Shown here: positions 17,845 through 25,193 of the stretch, piece by piece
Layout: each line of letters starts with the position of its first letter
How positions within the stretch are numbered: position 1 is the first letter of the stretch
Assembly (NCBI GenBank): GCA_016219875.1
Contig: JACRJZ010000060.1
Coordinates: 1 to 64,000, forward strand
From: Verrucomicrobiota bacterium
GTDB taxonomy: Bacteria > Verrucomicrobiota > Verrucomicrobiia > Limisphaerales > JACRJZ01
Direction: 5' to 3'
DNA length: 64,000 nt
Position numbers and translations under genes: made by a program
The notes under the pieces: generated by a model
The model's input: only the letters and a program-made list of their open reading frames with translations
Databases searched by the model: none
Told to the model about the DNA's origin: nothing

Positions 17845-18903
17845 TCACTCGCATCCCAGTTCTCTCCGCACGATCCTCACGCCTTCGACCAGGTTGTTCA
17901 GTTTCTGCCGCGCCGCCCATCGCGCGGTCTGGCTCAGCCCGCAGTCCGGCGCGAGCGAGAGCCGCTCAGCAGGCGCGTGCTTCAGGCAGAGGCGCACGCG
18001 GTCGGCCACGTCCTGCGGCGTTTCCACGTAGTAACTCTTCACGTCGATGACGCCAACCGCTACGTCGTGGCGCTCGGAGATATGGCGGATCAACTCGATC
18101 TCGGCGAACTCGCGGCTGGCCATCTCGACGTGGATTTCCTCCACCGTGAAGTCGAGAAACGCCGGGAACATCGGCGCATAGCGGCGCGGGCCGACGGCGC
18201 GGGCCTTGTAGTTGCCGAAACACAGATGCGTCGAAAGCCGGCACTGGCCGACGACTGGCGCGACGGTGCGATTGAAGATGTCCACGAACCGCCGCGGGTC
18301 TTCGTGGTGCGCGTAGCAGCTCATTGACGGTTCATCGACCGTGATCTCCCGGCAGCCCGCAGCGACGAGATCACAAAGCTCGCTCTGCACGATGGGCACG
18401 AGCGCCTCGGTGAGCGCATACCGGTCGGGGTAGCGTTCGCTGGGCGCCAGCCGACCGCTGAGCGTGTAGGGGCCGGGAACGCTGGCTTTGAGTGTGGGTT
18501 GAGGGTTGAGAGTTGAGTGTTGAGGAGCAGCAACACGCTGCAGGCGCTGGAATTCCTCCACCGCGCCCAAGCCGCGCGGCGCGCGCAACTCGCCGATGAC
18601 CTTGTGCCGGCCGCGCTGGTCGTGCGCCGGCGGACCGAAGCGCCGCGGCGGCGCGCCTTCCAACTCGATCCCTTCGAGGCAGCCGTAGAACGAGAGGTTG
18701 AAGTCGAGCCGCGTTGGCTCGCCGTCGGTGATGACATCCAGGCCGGCGGCCAATTGATCGTGGACCACTGTGATGACGGCGTCTTCCTGTAACTCCGCGC
18801 GGTCCGCCGCGCCGAATTGGTCCAGATGCTGGCACGCGAATTCCAGCCAGCCCGGAAACGGGTAGCTGCCGATGACCGTGGTGCGAAGCGGGTGTTCCTT
18901 CAT
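17845..18903 (-). CDS. Cobalamin-independent methionine synthase (MetE C-terminal)-like protein
   Basis: A 352-residue protein matching only the catalytic barrel of MetE. The zinc-ligand set is intact by position: His226 and Cys228 (STHLCFGNY), Glu260 (IHVEMA) and Cys321 (APDCGL). Such stand-alone proteins usually transfer methyl groups or act in catabolic clusters rather than making methionine. Residues 126-139 (APQHSTLNPQPTLK) are encoded by a run of TTGAG-type heptanucleotide repeats and look like an in-frame insertion. The upstream SIS gene overlaps by ATGA, and the downstream MBL gene begins a few nt after the stop, so translation is probably coupled. The methyl donor and acceptor are unknown. 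Confidence 0.82.
   Translation of the reverse strand: MKEHPLRTTVIGSYPFPGWLEFACQHLDQFGAADRAELQEDAVITVVHDQLAAGLDVITDGEPTRLDFNLSFYGCLEGIELEGAPPRRFGPPAHDQRGRHKVIGELRAPRGLGAVEEFQRLQRVAAPQHSTLNPQPTLKASVPGPYTLSGRLAPSERYPDRYALTEALVPIVQSELCDLVAAGCREITVDEPSMSCYAHHEDPRRFVDIFNRTVAPVVGQCRLSTHLCFGNYKARAVGPRRYAPMFPAFLDFTVEEIHVEMASREFAEIELIRHISERHDVAVGVIDVKSYYVETPQDVADRVRLCLKHAPAERLSLAPDCGLSQTARWAARQKLNNLVEGVRIVRRELGCE
18487..18526. repeat. Heptanucleotide repeat run inside the MetE-like gene
   Basis: A 40-bp run of TTGAGNG-type units (GGGTTGAGGGTTGAGAGTTG...) lies within codons 126-139. The same low-complexity unit recurs outside genes at 57264-57384 and 59255-59287. Confidence 0.75.
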
Positions 18904-19688
18904 GGCTGGGGCGTGCCGAGGTTCTGATAAAGTCGCGCGAGCCGGCGGCCGTGTTCGTCATACGCGGCCTCGAAGAGTTCGGCGGCCTTGGCCGATCCGA
19001 CCACCGCTCCGGCGGCGAGGACGGTGGGCGGCTGACCGGCCTTGGTCAGACGTGCGGCGACTTCGGCCTTGATTGAGTTGACCAGCAGGCAGCCGCCGAT
19101 GGTCGAGCCGGGCGCGACGAGCGCGTCAAGGCCGTCGATCTTCACCATCGCGTCGCCGACGGGCGCGCCGGTGTCGAGCACGAGGTCCGCGCAGTCCTGG
19201 AGCTTCTTCCCTTGCGGATGTTGGCTGCGGCTGGCCTCGGCGTGCCGGCGGCTGATGATCGCGACCACCTTCAGCCCGCGCCGCTGAAAGCCCGCCGCCA
19301 TTTCGACCGGCACGGTGTTGCAGCCGCTGCTGGAGACGACCAGCGCGGAGTCCAGCGGCGAGAAATCGAAGTTGCGCAGGATGCGCTCGGCGAGGCCGGG
19401 AACATTTTCCAGGAACATCGCCTGCCGCTGGCCGTTGGGACCGACGACCGGGTTGTGAAAGCTGAGGGACAACTCCACGATCGGATTGAAGCCGGGAAAC
19501 GAGCCGTAGCGTGGCCACATTTCCTCGACCATGATCCGCGAGTGGCCGGAGCCGAACAGATGCACCATGCGTCCGGCCAGAATGGTTTGGGCGAACCAGT
19601 CGGCGGCTTGCTCGATGGCCGCTTGCTGCGCCGCGACGGCGTCGATCAGCTCGCGCGCTTTTGTCAGATAAGCCTCGGAGGGTTTCAT
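18900..19688 (-). CDS. SIS domain phosphosugar isomerase-like protein
   Basis: A 262-residue SIS-fold protein of the sugar-isomerase group. Landmarks are the phosphosugar-binding loops HLFGSGHSR (about 47-55) and VVSSSGCNTVP (about 117-127), and GSTIGGCLLVNS near the C-terminus. It probably isomerises or binds a phosphorylated sugar. I chose the ATG at 19688 (MKPSEAYL); a GTG at 19700 is in frame. It overlaps the MetE-like gene by ATGA and follows a repeat-bearing gap after the URO-D gene. Confidence 0.82.
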   Translation of the reverse strand: MKPSEAYLTKARELIDAVAAQQAAIEQAADWFAQTILAGRMVHLFGSGHSRIMVEEMWPRYGSFPGFNPIVELSLSFHNPVVGPNGQRQAMFLENVPGLAERILRNFDFSPLDSALVVSSSGCNTVPVEMAAGFQRRGLKVVAIISRRHAEASRSQHPQGKKLQDCADLVLDTGAPVGDAMVKIDGLDALVAPGSTIGGCLLVNSIKAEVAARLTKAGQPPTVLAAGAVVGSAKAAELFEAAYDEHGRRLARLYQNLGTPQP

Positions 19689-19737
19689 GATTTCAAACAC
19701 GAAGACGAGGTGGAAAAGCCGCCCACGCGTCGCGCCC

Positions 19738-19892
19738 GTAGCGCCGGCTTTCCAGCCTGCCGTGTCGCCGACTTTCCAGTCGGCGAGGCCGGCAAAGTTC
19801 CAGGGCTGCCAAACGGGTCCCAGGCCGGTTCCATTCGAGCGCGTCGCCGGTTGGAAAACCGGCGATACGGCAGGTTGAAAACCTGCGCTACG
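19738..19892. repeat. Repeat family A core without outer ends
   Basis: This 155-bp copy holds the inner palindromes (GCCGACTTTCCAGTCGGC, CGCCGGTTGGAAAACCGGCG, CAGGTTGAAAACCTG) and starts and ends with GTAGCGC/GCGCTAC, but lacks the AAGGCTGCATCAAGCTC ends. It shows that the core can exist without the outer terminal repeats. Confidence 0.8.
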
Positions 19893-19902
19893 CAGGAGGT
19901 CT

Positions 19903-21183
19903 TCATCGGTAGTTCAAAGCCGTGTCGAACAGCGCCATGATGTTTTCCGGAGGCACGTTGGCCTGAATGTTGTGAACAGAGGCGAAGACGTAGCCGCTGC
20001 CCGGCATGAAGGCGTCCAGGTGCGCGCACACTTCCGCCACAACTTGCTCCGGTGTGCCGCGCGTGAGCGTACCCTGGCAATCGCAGCTCCCGCCCCAAAA
20101 CACGAGCCGCTCGCCAAACTCGGCCTTGAGCCGGCGCGGGTCCATGCCGGCGGCGGTGGTTTGCACCGGGTTCAAGATGTCCACGCCCATTTCGATGATC
20201 GACGGCAGCAGCGGCACCAGCGCGCCGTCGGAGTGGAGCATCACCTTCCAGGGCGTGCGCTGGTGGACCCAGTCCAGGCCGCGCCGGTAAGCGGGGAGGA
20301 CGAGTTCGCGAAACGCACGCGTGGAGAGGAACGGCGCGTTCTGGGTGCCGAAGTCATCGGCGATTTGGAGAATCTGAACGCGGTCGCCCACCGTGGCCTG
20401 GAACGCTTCGAGGTTCTCCAGCCAGGCGTCGGTGAGCTTGCGGTAGAGCTGGCGCACGTAGTCCGGCTCGCTGGCGAACGTGACCATCCAATCCTCAAAC
20501 CCGCCCTGGCCAAGGCCGTTGAACAACTCGTAAGGCGGGCCGAGCGCGGCGATTACGGCTTGGTCCGTCGTGCGATGAAGCCGCTCGGCTTCGGCGCGAA
20601 AATGTTCGAGGTCCGCGGCCGACAACCGCGGCGGCTCCCACGATGCGAGGTCCGGGTGCAGCGCGCCGGGGTACTTCTCCGAGCGGTCGAAGTAGAAGCC
20701 GCCCTCCGGCATCTGCGCGATGATCGCGCCGTTGCGACGCAAGACAAGGTCGCCGCTGGGAAGCCGTTCAGGAAAAAAGCTGCCGGGCACTTCGACGGCC
20801 GTGCCGTCGTGCAAGCGCCACGGTTTCCAACTCTCATTCGGGATGCCGAACGCGACGGCGCGGCGATTGAGCGCCACGCAATCGCTGCCGAAACGGGAAG
20901 CGACGTCAGGCTCGATTTCCGCAAGCATCTGGAACAAGTCGAAGACGCGCGGCACCGTAGCAGCCGACGTAAAGAGGCTCTGATTTCCTGTCTGGTCTCT
21001 GACTTTCGACCCCTGACCTCTGATTGGAGCCTCCTCACGTCGGCTGCTACGAGCGAGATGCTCCCGCAACTTCGCGTAAGCAAACACCGACACGCCGCTC
21101 TGCCGCGTGCCGCCGAGATCGATCGGCACCCGGTCCACCGGCTCGTGCGAAATCGCTGCCAGGATGCGCTCGCGTGAGGTCAT
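19903..21183 (-). CDS. Uroporphyrinogen decarboxylase (URO-D) family protein with in-frame repeat insertion
   Basis: A 426-residue URO-D fold protein starting at ATG 21183 (MTSRERILAAI), which overlaps the ROK gene stop by ATGA. Conserved stretches are RVPIDLGG, HSDGALVPLLPSIIEMGVDILNPVQ and GGSCDCQGTL. Members in sugar-catabolic neighbourhoods are thought to be corrinoid-dependent methyltransferases rather than haem enzymes. Residues 45-76 are encoded entirely by a palindromic repeat (family B, 96 bp) and interrupt the usual link between the N-terminal helix and the VFDLFQMLAEIEPDV segment. The insertion is a multiple of three and keeps the frame open. Its partners are probably the MetE-like and other cluster enzymes. 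Confidence 0.85.
   Translation of the reverse strand: MTSRERILAAISHEPVDRVPIDLGGTRQSGVSVFAYAKLREHLARSSRREEAPIRGQGSKVRDQTGNQSLFTSAATVPRVFDLFQMLAEIEPDVASRFGSDCVALNRRAVAFGIPNESWKPWRLHDGTAVEVPGSFFPERLPSGDLVLRRNGAIIAQMPEGGFYFDRSEKYPGALHPDLASWEPPRLSAADLEHFRAEAERLHRTTDQAVIAALGPPYELFNGLGQGGFEDWMVTFASEPDYVRQLYRKLTDAWLENLEAFQATVGDRVQILQIADDFGTQNAPFLSTRAFRELVLPAYRRGLDWVHQRTPWKVMLHSDGALVPLLPSIIEMGVDILNPVQTTAAGMDPRRLKAEFGERLVFWGGSCDCQGTLTRGTPEQVVAEVCAHLDAFMPGSGYVFASVHNIQANVPPENIMALFDTALNYR
20956..21051. repeat. Palindromic repeat family B, copy 3, inside the URO-D coding sequence
   Basis: Arms CGTAGCAGCCGACGTAAAG and the near-inverse CTCACGTCGGCTGCTACG flank a core absent from other copies. The element is 96 bp (32 codons). 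In the gene's frame it reads SSRREEA at the start and NQSLFTSAAT at the end, with no stop. Confidence 0.9.
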
Positions 21184-22175
21184 GCGGTCGCTTGTGGGAT
21201 CGCGTTCATCGCCTGCCATGCTGCGCCGTACGCGCCCGCCCAGTCGTCGAGCTTCGCGGGCAGCAGCCGCACGCGATGACCGGCGGGCTGCCATTCCACT
21301 TCGTCGAGCACCTGCTGCAACGGCTCGAACAACGCCTGCCCCGCCAGCGCGATGCCGCCGCCGAGGACCACCGCCTCGCAGTCGAGCACGTTGACATAGC
21401 TCGCGATGGCGCAACCGAGCGCGCGGACGCTCTGGAGCCAGACCTGCGCGGCGGCAGGATCGCCGGCGCCGTAGGCCGCGAGCAAGTCATGCGTCGTGGC
21501 GAAGCGCCCGCTGGTGCGCTCGCGGATGTTGTGGTTGCCAATCGCGTCCTCGATGCTGCCGGGAATGCGCGTGATGTCCGGCGCGCCATTCGGGTCGAGA
21601 CAGACGTGCCCCAAGTGCCCCGCGCGCCCGATGTGCCCGCGCAGCAAGCGTCCGTCGGCGAGGATTGCACCGCCCACGCCGGTGCCCAGGGTGAGCATGA
21701 TGACGTTCTGCAAGCCCGCCGCCGCGCCTTGCCAAACTTCGCCGAGCAACGCGGCGTGCGCGTCGTTGAGCACGGGAGCCGGTCTTCCCAGAAAAGCGGG
21801 CCAGTCGAAACCTTCCAGCCCCACGAACCGGCCCGGCATGAAGGCAATTGATCGCCCGTCCCGCGCGGCCAAGCCAGGTGCGGCCAGACCGACGTGGCTG
21901 GCCGGCGCACCTTGGGCCGACTCGATTTCCCGGATGACTTCCCGCACGCCGAGGGCGAATGCGGGTGGAGTCTGATCGCCGGCGTAGTGGGGCAGTCCGT
22001 CCTGGTGGCCGAGAGGATCGGCGAGCGAGACGCTCGCCGGGACGCACGCAGGCGAGACGCCCGCGCCACCCGTGGCCGTGGACCGCGTGCGTTTCGCGAT
22101 CAGCCGTCCGTCGGGCGCGAACGCTGCGACTTTCGTGTTCGTGGCCCCGAGGTCGATGCCGATGGTGTAGCTCAT
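21180..22175 (-). CDS. ROK family sugar kinase
   Basis: A 331-residue ROK protein with the N-terminal phosphate loop GIDLGATNTK (5-14), a LTLGTGVGGAI motif (second phosphate-binding loop) and the GRAGHLGHVCLD segment carrying the zinc-site His. Only one Cys of the usual CxCGxxGC set is evident, so metal binding may be altered. Residues about 36-71 form an extra loop, part of it (about 36-53, GGAGVSPACVPAS...) encoded by a palindromic repeat. It probably phosphorylates a hexose released in the cluster's pathway. It overlaps the SDR gene upstream and the URO-D gene downstream by ATGA. Confidence 0.87.
   Translation of the reverse strand: MSYTIGIDLGATNTKVAAFAPDGRLIAKRTRSTATGGAGVSPACVPASVSLADPLGHQDGLPHYAGDQTPPAFALGVREVIREIESAQGAPASHVGLAAPGLAARDGRSIAFMPGRFVGLEGFDWPAFLGRPAPVLNDAHAALLGEVWQGAAAGLQNVIMLTLGTGVGGAILADGRLLRGHIGRAGHLGHVCLDPNGAPDITRIPGSIEDAIGNHNIRERTSGRFATTHDLLAAYGAGDPAAAQVWLQSVRALGCAIASYVNVLDCEAVVLGGGIALAGQALFEPLQQVLDEVEWQPAGHRVRLLPAKLDDWAGAYGAAWQAMNAIPQATA
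22021..22070. repeat. Palindromic repeat inside the ROK gene
   Basis: The coding strand contains GGCGAGCGTCTCGCTCGCC, a perfect 8-bp-arm hairpin, next to GCGGGCGTCTCGCCTGC. It encodes an alanine/serine-rich loop absent from normal ROK proteins. No second copy was found in this window, so assignment to a dispersed family is inferred. Confidence 0.6.
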
Positions 22176-22960
22176 GGAATCTGGCCTTCGCTCACGCCCC
22201 AGCCGCCGTCCACGGCGAGCACCTGGCCGGTCACGAACCGTGCGCCGTCGGACATGAGGAACACCGCTGCGGCTTCGATGTCCTCGATCCGTCCCATGCG
22301 CCCGCCGTCGAGCGGTTGCTTGGTGGCGATGAATTGTTGGATGGCTGGGTCCGTGGCTGCGCGGCGGGCCATCGGCGTGTCGATGAGGCCGGGCGCGAGC
22401 ACGTTCACGCGGATGTTGTGTCGGGCGTAGCAGGCCGCCAGCGACCGGCTAAGGCCAGCGATGGCGGCCTTGGCGGTGGCGTAGATGTGGGTTGAGAAGA
22501 ACGCGGGCGACGGCGAGTCCGCCAGCACCGAGCCCATGTTGAGAATGACGCCGCCCTGATTCTTCTCCAGCCACGATCGGATGGCGGCGCGATTCGAGAG
22601 GATCACGGGCTTGAGGTTCAGGTCGAGCGTCGCCTGGATGGCTTCGTCTGTGACTTCGTGCAACGGCCCATCGCCGAACTTGCGCCCGCTGCCGCCTGCG
22701 ACGTGGAACAGCCCGTGGAAGCCGCCGAATTTCTCGCAACAAACCTGAATGGCCTGCGCCGCCGTTTGCGGTTGGGCCGCGTCGCCAGCGAACGCTACAC
22801 CGGAATCGCCCAGTGCCTTTGCGGTGTCGGCAACCGATTCGCCGTCGCGGCCCACCGCCACGATCCGCGCGCCCTCGCGCACAAAGGCGAGCGCGGACGC
22901 CCACCCCATTCCGGTGGTTCCGCCGACCACGACCAACGACTTGCCCGTAAGTTTGCCCAT
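22172..22960 (-). CDS. Short-chain dehydrogenase/reductase (SDR)
   Basis: A 262-residue classical SDR. The cofactor loop is GGTTGMGWA (13-21), and the catalytic Ser144, Tyr160 and Lys164 are present (NMGSV, IYATAK). The C-terminal end DGGWGVSEG is typical of the glucose/3-oxoacyl reductase branch. It is the first gene of the catabolic run and overlaps the ROK gene by ATGA. The substrate is probably a sugar or sugar acid; this is inferred from context only. Confidence 0.87.
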   Translation of the reverse strand: MGKLTGKSLVVVGGTTGMGWASALAFVREGARIVAVGRDGESVADTAKALGDSGVAFAGDAAQPQTAAQAIQVCCEKFGGFHGLFHVAGGSGRKFGDGPLHEVTDEAIQATLDLNLKPVILSNRAAIRSWLEKNQGGVILNMGSVLADSPSPAFFSTHIYATAKAAIAGLSRSLAACYARHNIRVNVLAPGLIDTPMARRAATDPAIQQFIATKQPLDGGRMGRIEDIEAAAVFLMSDGARFVTGQVLAVDGGWGVSEGQIP

Positions 22961-23307
22961 GTTTCCGTGCGCCAGGGCAGAACCATTGCACCAAACCCCG
23001 CTGAATCAAGGAGCAGTTGGAACGGCGAGGTTTGACCAAGGTTGCATCAAGCTCCCGCCCGGCGCACCGGGTAGCGCAGGTTTTCAACCTGCCGTATCGC
23101 CGACTTGCAGTCGGCAGGGCCGTGAAACTCCCAGCCTGCTGGCCTGTCCGACACTCGCCGGTTGGAAAACCGGCGCTACGCCAGACTCGAAAGTCTGCGC
23201 TACGGACGCCATGAGACGAAGCTTGATGCAGCCCTGTGGTTTGACCAAGCCGGATTCACGAATCGAGTAAATCGGAGCAGCCGGTGGGGGAGGCTCCGGA
23301 TGGAAGC
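22961..23307. other. Intergenic region upstream of the catabolic cluster
   Basis: This 347-bp gap lies between the CDF transporter and the SDR gene, both on the minus strand. It contains repeat family A copy 5, and its SDR-proximal part (22961-23037) probably holds the promoter of the catabolic cluster. I could not identify promoter boxes with confidence. Confidence 0.5.
23038..23236. repeat. Mosaic palindromic repeat family A, copy 5
   Basis: The ends are AAGGTTGCATCAAGCTC and AAGCTTGATGCAGCCCTG. The internal palindromes are in the same order as in copies 1 and 2. Confidence 0.9.
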
Positions 23308-24186
23308 TTACCCCAGCGAATCCGGTTCGACGTGGACCGTCACATCCCTGATCCGCAACGGCGATTCGACGAGGTGGTCTTTGACCAGATGGGCGATCTC
23401 GTGTCCGCGCCGCACGGAGAGATCGCCCTTCACCACCACGTGAATGTCGAGCGTGAGATAGGTCCCGGACTTGCGCACGCGGCATTTCTCCACGTCCAGT
23501 ACGTCCTGCACCTGGCGCGCGATGGTCTTGACGCGGGCGACCACTTCGGGCGGCGGAGAAGCGTCCATGACTTCGTTGATGCCGGTGCCGAGCATCCGCA
23601 GGCCGTTCCAAACGATGACCGCGCATGCCGCCAGCGCGGCCCAGTCGTCGGCCGTCTCGTAGCCAGCGCCGCCGACAAGGGCAATGACGATGCCCACGAA
23701 AGCCGCCGCCGAGGTCAGCGCGTCCGAACGATGATGCCAGGCGTCGCTCTGCAGGGCCGTGCTGCCGATCTCCCCGCTGGTGTGCCACACTTTGCGATAC
23801 AGGAATTCCTTGGTGACGATCACGGCCAGCAGCACGGGTAACGTGAACCACGCCGGTCCCAGCGGTGCCGGCGCCATGATCTCGCGCACGCTCTGCACGG
23901 CGATGAGCACCGCCGCGCCCAGCAAGACCACCGACACCAGCACGCTGGCGATGGATTCAGCTTTGCCGTGCCCGAAAGGATGGTCGTCGTCCGCCGGCTT
24001 GGCCGAATAGCGGAGACTGCCCATCACGATGATCGTGCTGAAGATGTCCGCCGTGGACTCGATGCCGTCCGCCACCAGGACGTAAGCCCGCCCCAGCACG
24101 CCGACGGTGATCTTCAACACCGCCAGCGCCACGTTGGCCGCCAGGGCCAGCCAGCCCACCCGCATTCCTGATTCGATGGAACTCAC
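23308..24186 (-). CDS. Cation diffusion facilitator (CDF) metal transporter
   Basis: A 292-residue inner-membrane metal/proton antiporter. About six membrane segments are visible. The metal-site motifs are in TM2 (DGIESTAD) and TM5 (HHRSDALTS), with the HPFGHGKAE loop between TM2 and TM3. The cytoplasmic C-terminal domain (about 210-292, ending VHVEPDSLG) matches the usual dimerisation domain. The likely role is efflux of Zn, Fe or Mn; the metal is not determined. It is divergent from the sigma factor gene. Confidence 0.9.
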   Translation of the reverse strand: MSSIESGMRVGWLALAANVALAVLKITVGVLGRAYVLVADGIESTADIFSTIIVMGSLRYSAKPADDDHPFGHGKAESIASVLVSVVLLGAAVLIAVQSVREIMAPAPLGPAWFTLPVLLAVIVTKEFLYRKVWHTSGEIGSTALQSDAWHHRSDALTSAAAFVGIVIALVGGAGYETADDWAALAACAVIVWNGLRMLGTGINEVMDASPPPEVVARVKTIARQVQDVLDVEKCRVRKSGTYLTLDIHVVVKGDLSVRRGHEIAHLVKDHLVESPLRIRDVTVHVEPDSLG

Positions 24187-24360
24187 GCGCGTCGATAGTT
24201 TCTTAAGGTCGTTATTGCCGGGAAGGTTTTACGGGCTGGCCCCTTCGCGGTCAACCAACCAGACCGCGACCTCCGGCGTCCTGATCGCGAACACCGCCCC
24301 AGCCCCCCGCGGATTGCCGCTTGCGGATTCCTGGACCGGGGTTATAGGGAGGATGGGCGT

Positions 24361-25116
24361 ATGGCTCCAATTGTGGACGACGACTGGCGGCCCTCGTGTC
24401 CGACGGCACACTTCCCGACGACGCGGTGGACGGTCGTGTTGTCGGCGCGCGGGAGCGAGTCGCCTACCGCCGACAGTGCCCTGGCCACCCTCTGCAAGAG
24501 TTATTGGTATCCGCTCTACGCCTTCATCCGCCGCAAAGGCCACGGGCCGGCGGAGGCGCAGGACTTGACGCAGGAGTTTTTCGCGCGCCTGCTGGCCAAG
24601 CATTACTTCGACAAAGCCGATCCGCAAAAGGGACGGTTCCGCTCGTTTCTCCTGAACGCGCTGACGCATTTCCTGGCGGACGAATGGGACCGGGTCCGGC
24701 GTCTCAAGCGCGGCGGCGGTCGCCCCGTGGTGTCGCTGGACGATGCCGACGCCGAGGGCCGCTATCGCCTCGAGCCGGTCGAGGCGCTCGATGCGGCGAA
24801 GATCTACGAGCGTCGCTGGGCGTTGACGCTCCTGGAGCGCGTCCTCACGCAACTGGAGGCCGAACATGCCCAAGCCGGCAAGACTGAGCTTTTCGCCCAG
24901 TTGCAGGTGGTTCTGCTGGGCGACAAAGGTTCTGTGTCCTACGTCGAACTGGGCCGGCGGCTGGGCATGTCGGAAGGAGCCGTGAAAGTGGCCGTCCACC
25001 GGATGCGCAAGCGGTACGTGCAACTCTTCCGCGCCGAGATCGCTCACACCGTGGCCAGCCCAACGGAAATCGACGACGAGATCAATCACTTGTTCGCCGT
25101 CTTGTGCAGCGGTTGA
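24361..25116 (+). CDS. ECF-type RNA polymerase sigma factor
   Basis: A 251-residue sigma factor with a region-2-like part (about 35-115, AQDLTQEFFARLL and GRFRSFLLNALTHFL) and a region-4 helix-turn-helix (about 190-225, RRLGMSEGAVKVAVHRMRKRY). The longer linker and the starting segment are those of the large ECF class found in Planctomycetota and Verrucomicrobiota. A GGGAGG-like ribosome-binding site precedes the ATG. The next gene is a Ser/Thr kinase, a pairing typical for this class, so the kinase may control sigma activity. Confidence 0.9.
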   Translation: MAPIVDDDWRPSCPTAHFPTTRWTVVLSARGSESPTADSALATLCKSYWYPLYAFIRRKGHGPAEAQDLTQEFFARLLAKHYFDKADPQKGRFRSFLLNALTHFLADEWDRVRRLKRGGGRPVVSLDDADAEGRYRLEPVEALDAAKIYERRWALTLLERVLTQLEAEHAQAGKTELFAQLQVVLLGDKGSVSYVELGRRLGMSEGAVKVAVHRMRKRYVQLFRAEIAHTVASPTEIDDEINHLFAVLCSG

Positions 25117-25193
25117 GGCGGCGGCCCGCGACGCGATGAACCGGTGGCCGCGCCGGCCGGCTGTAACTTTCCACCGGATTTGCCGCATGAACC

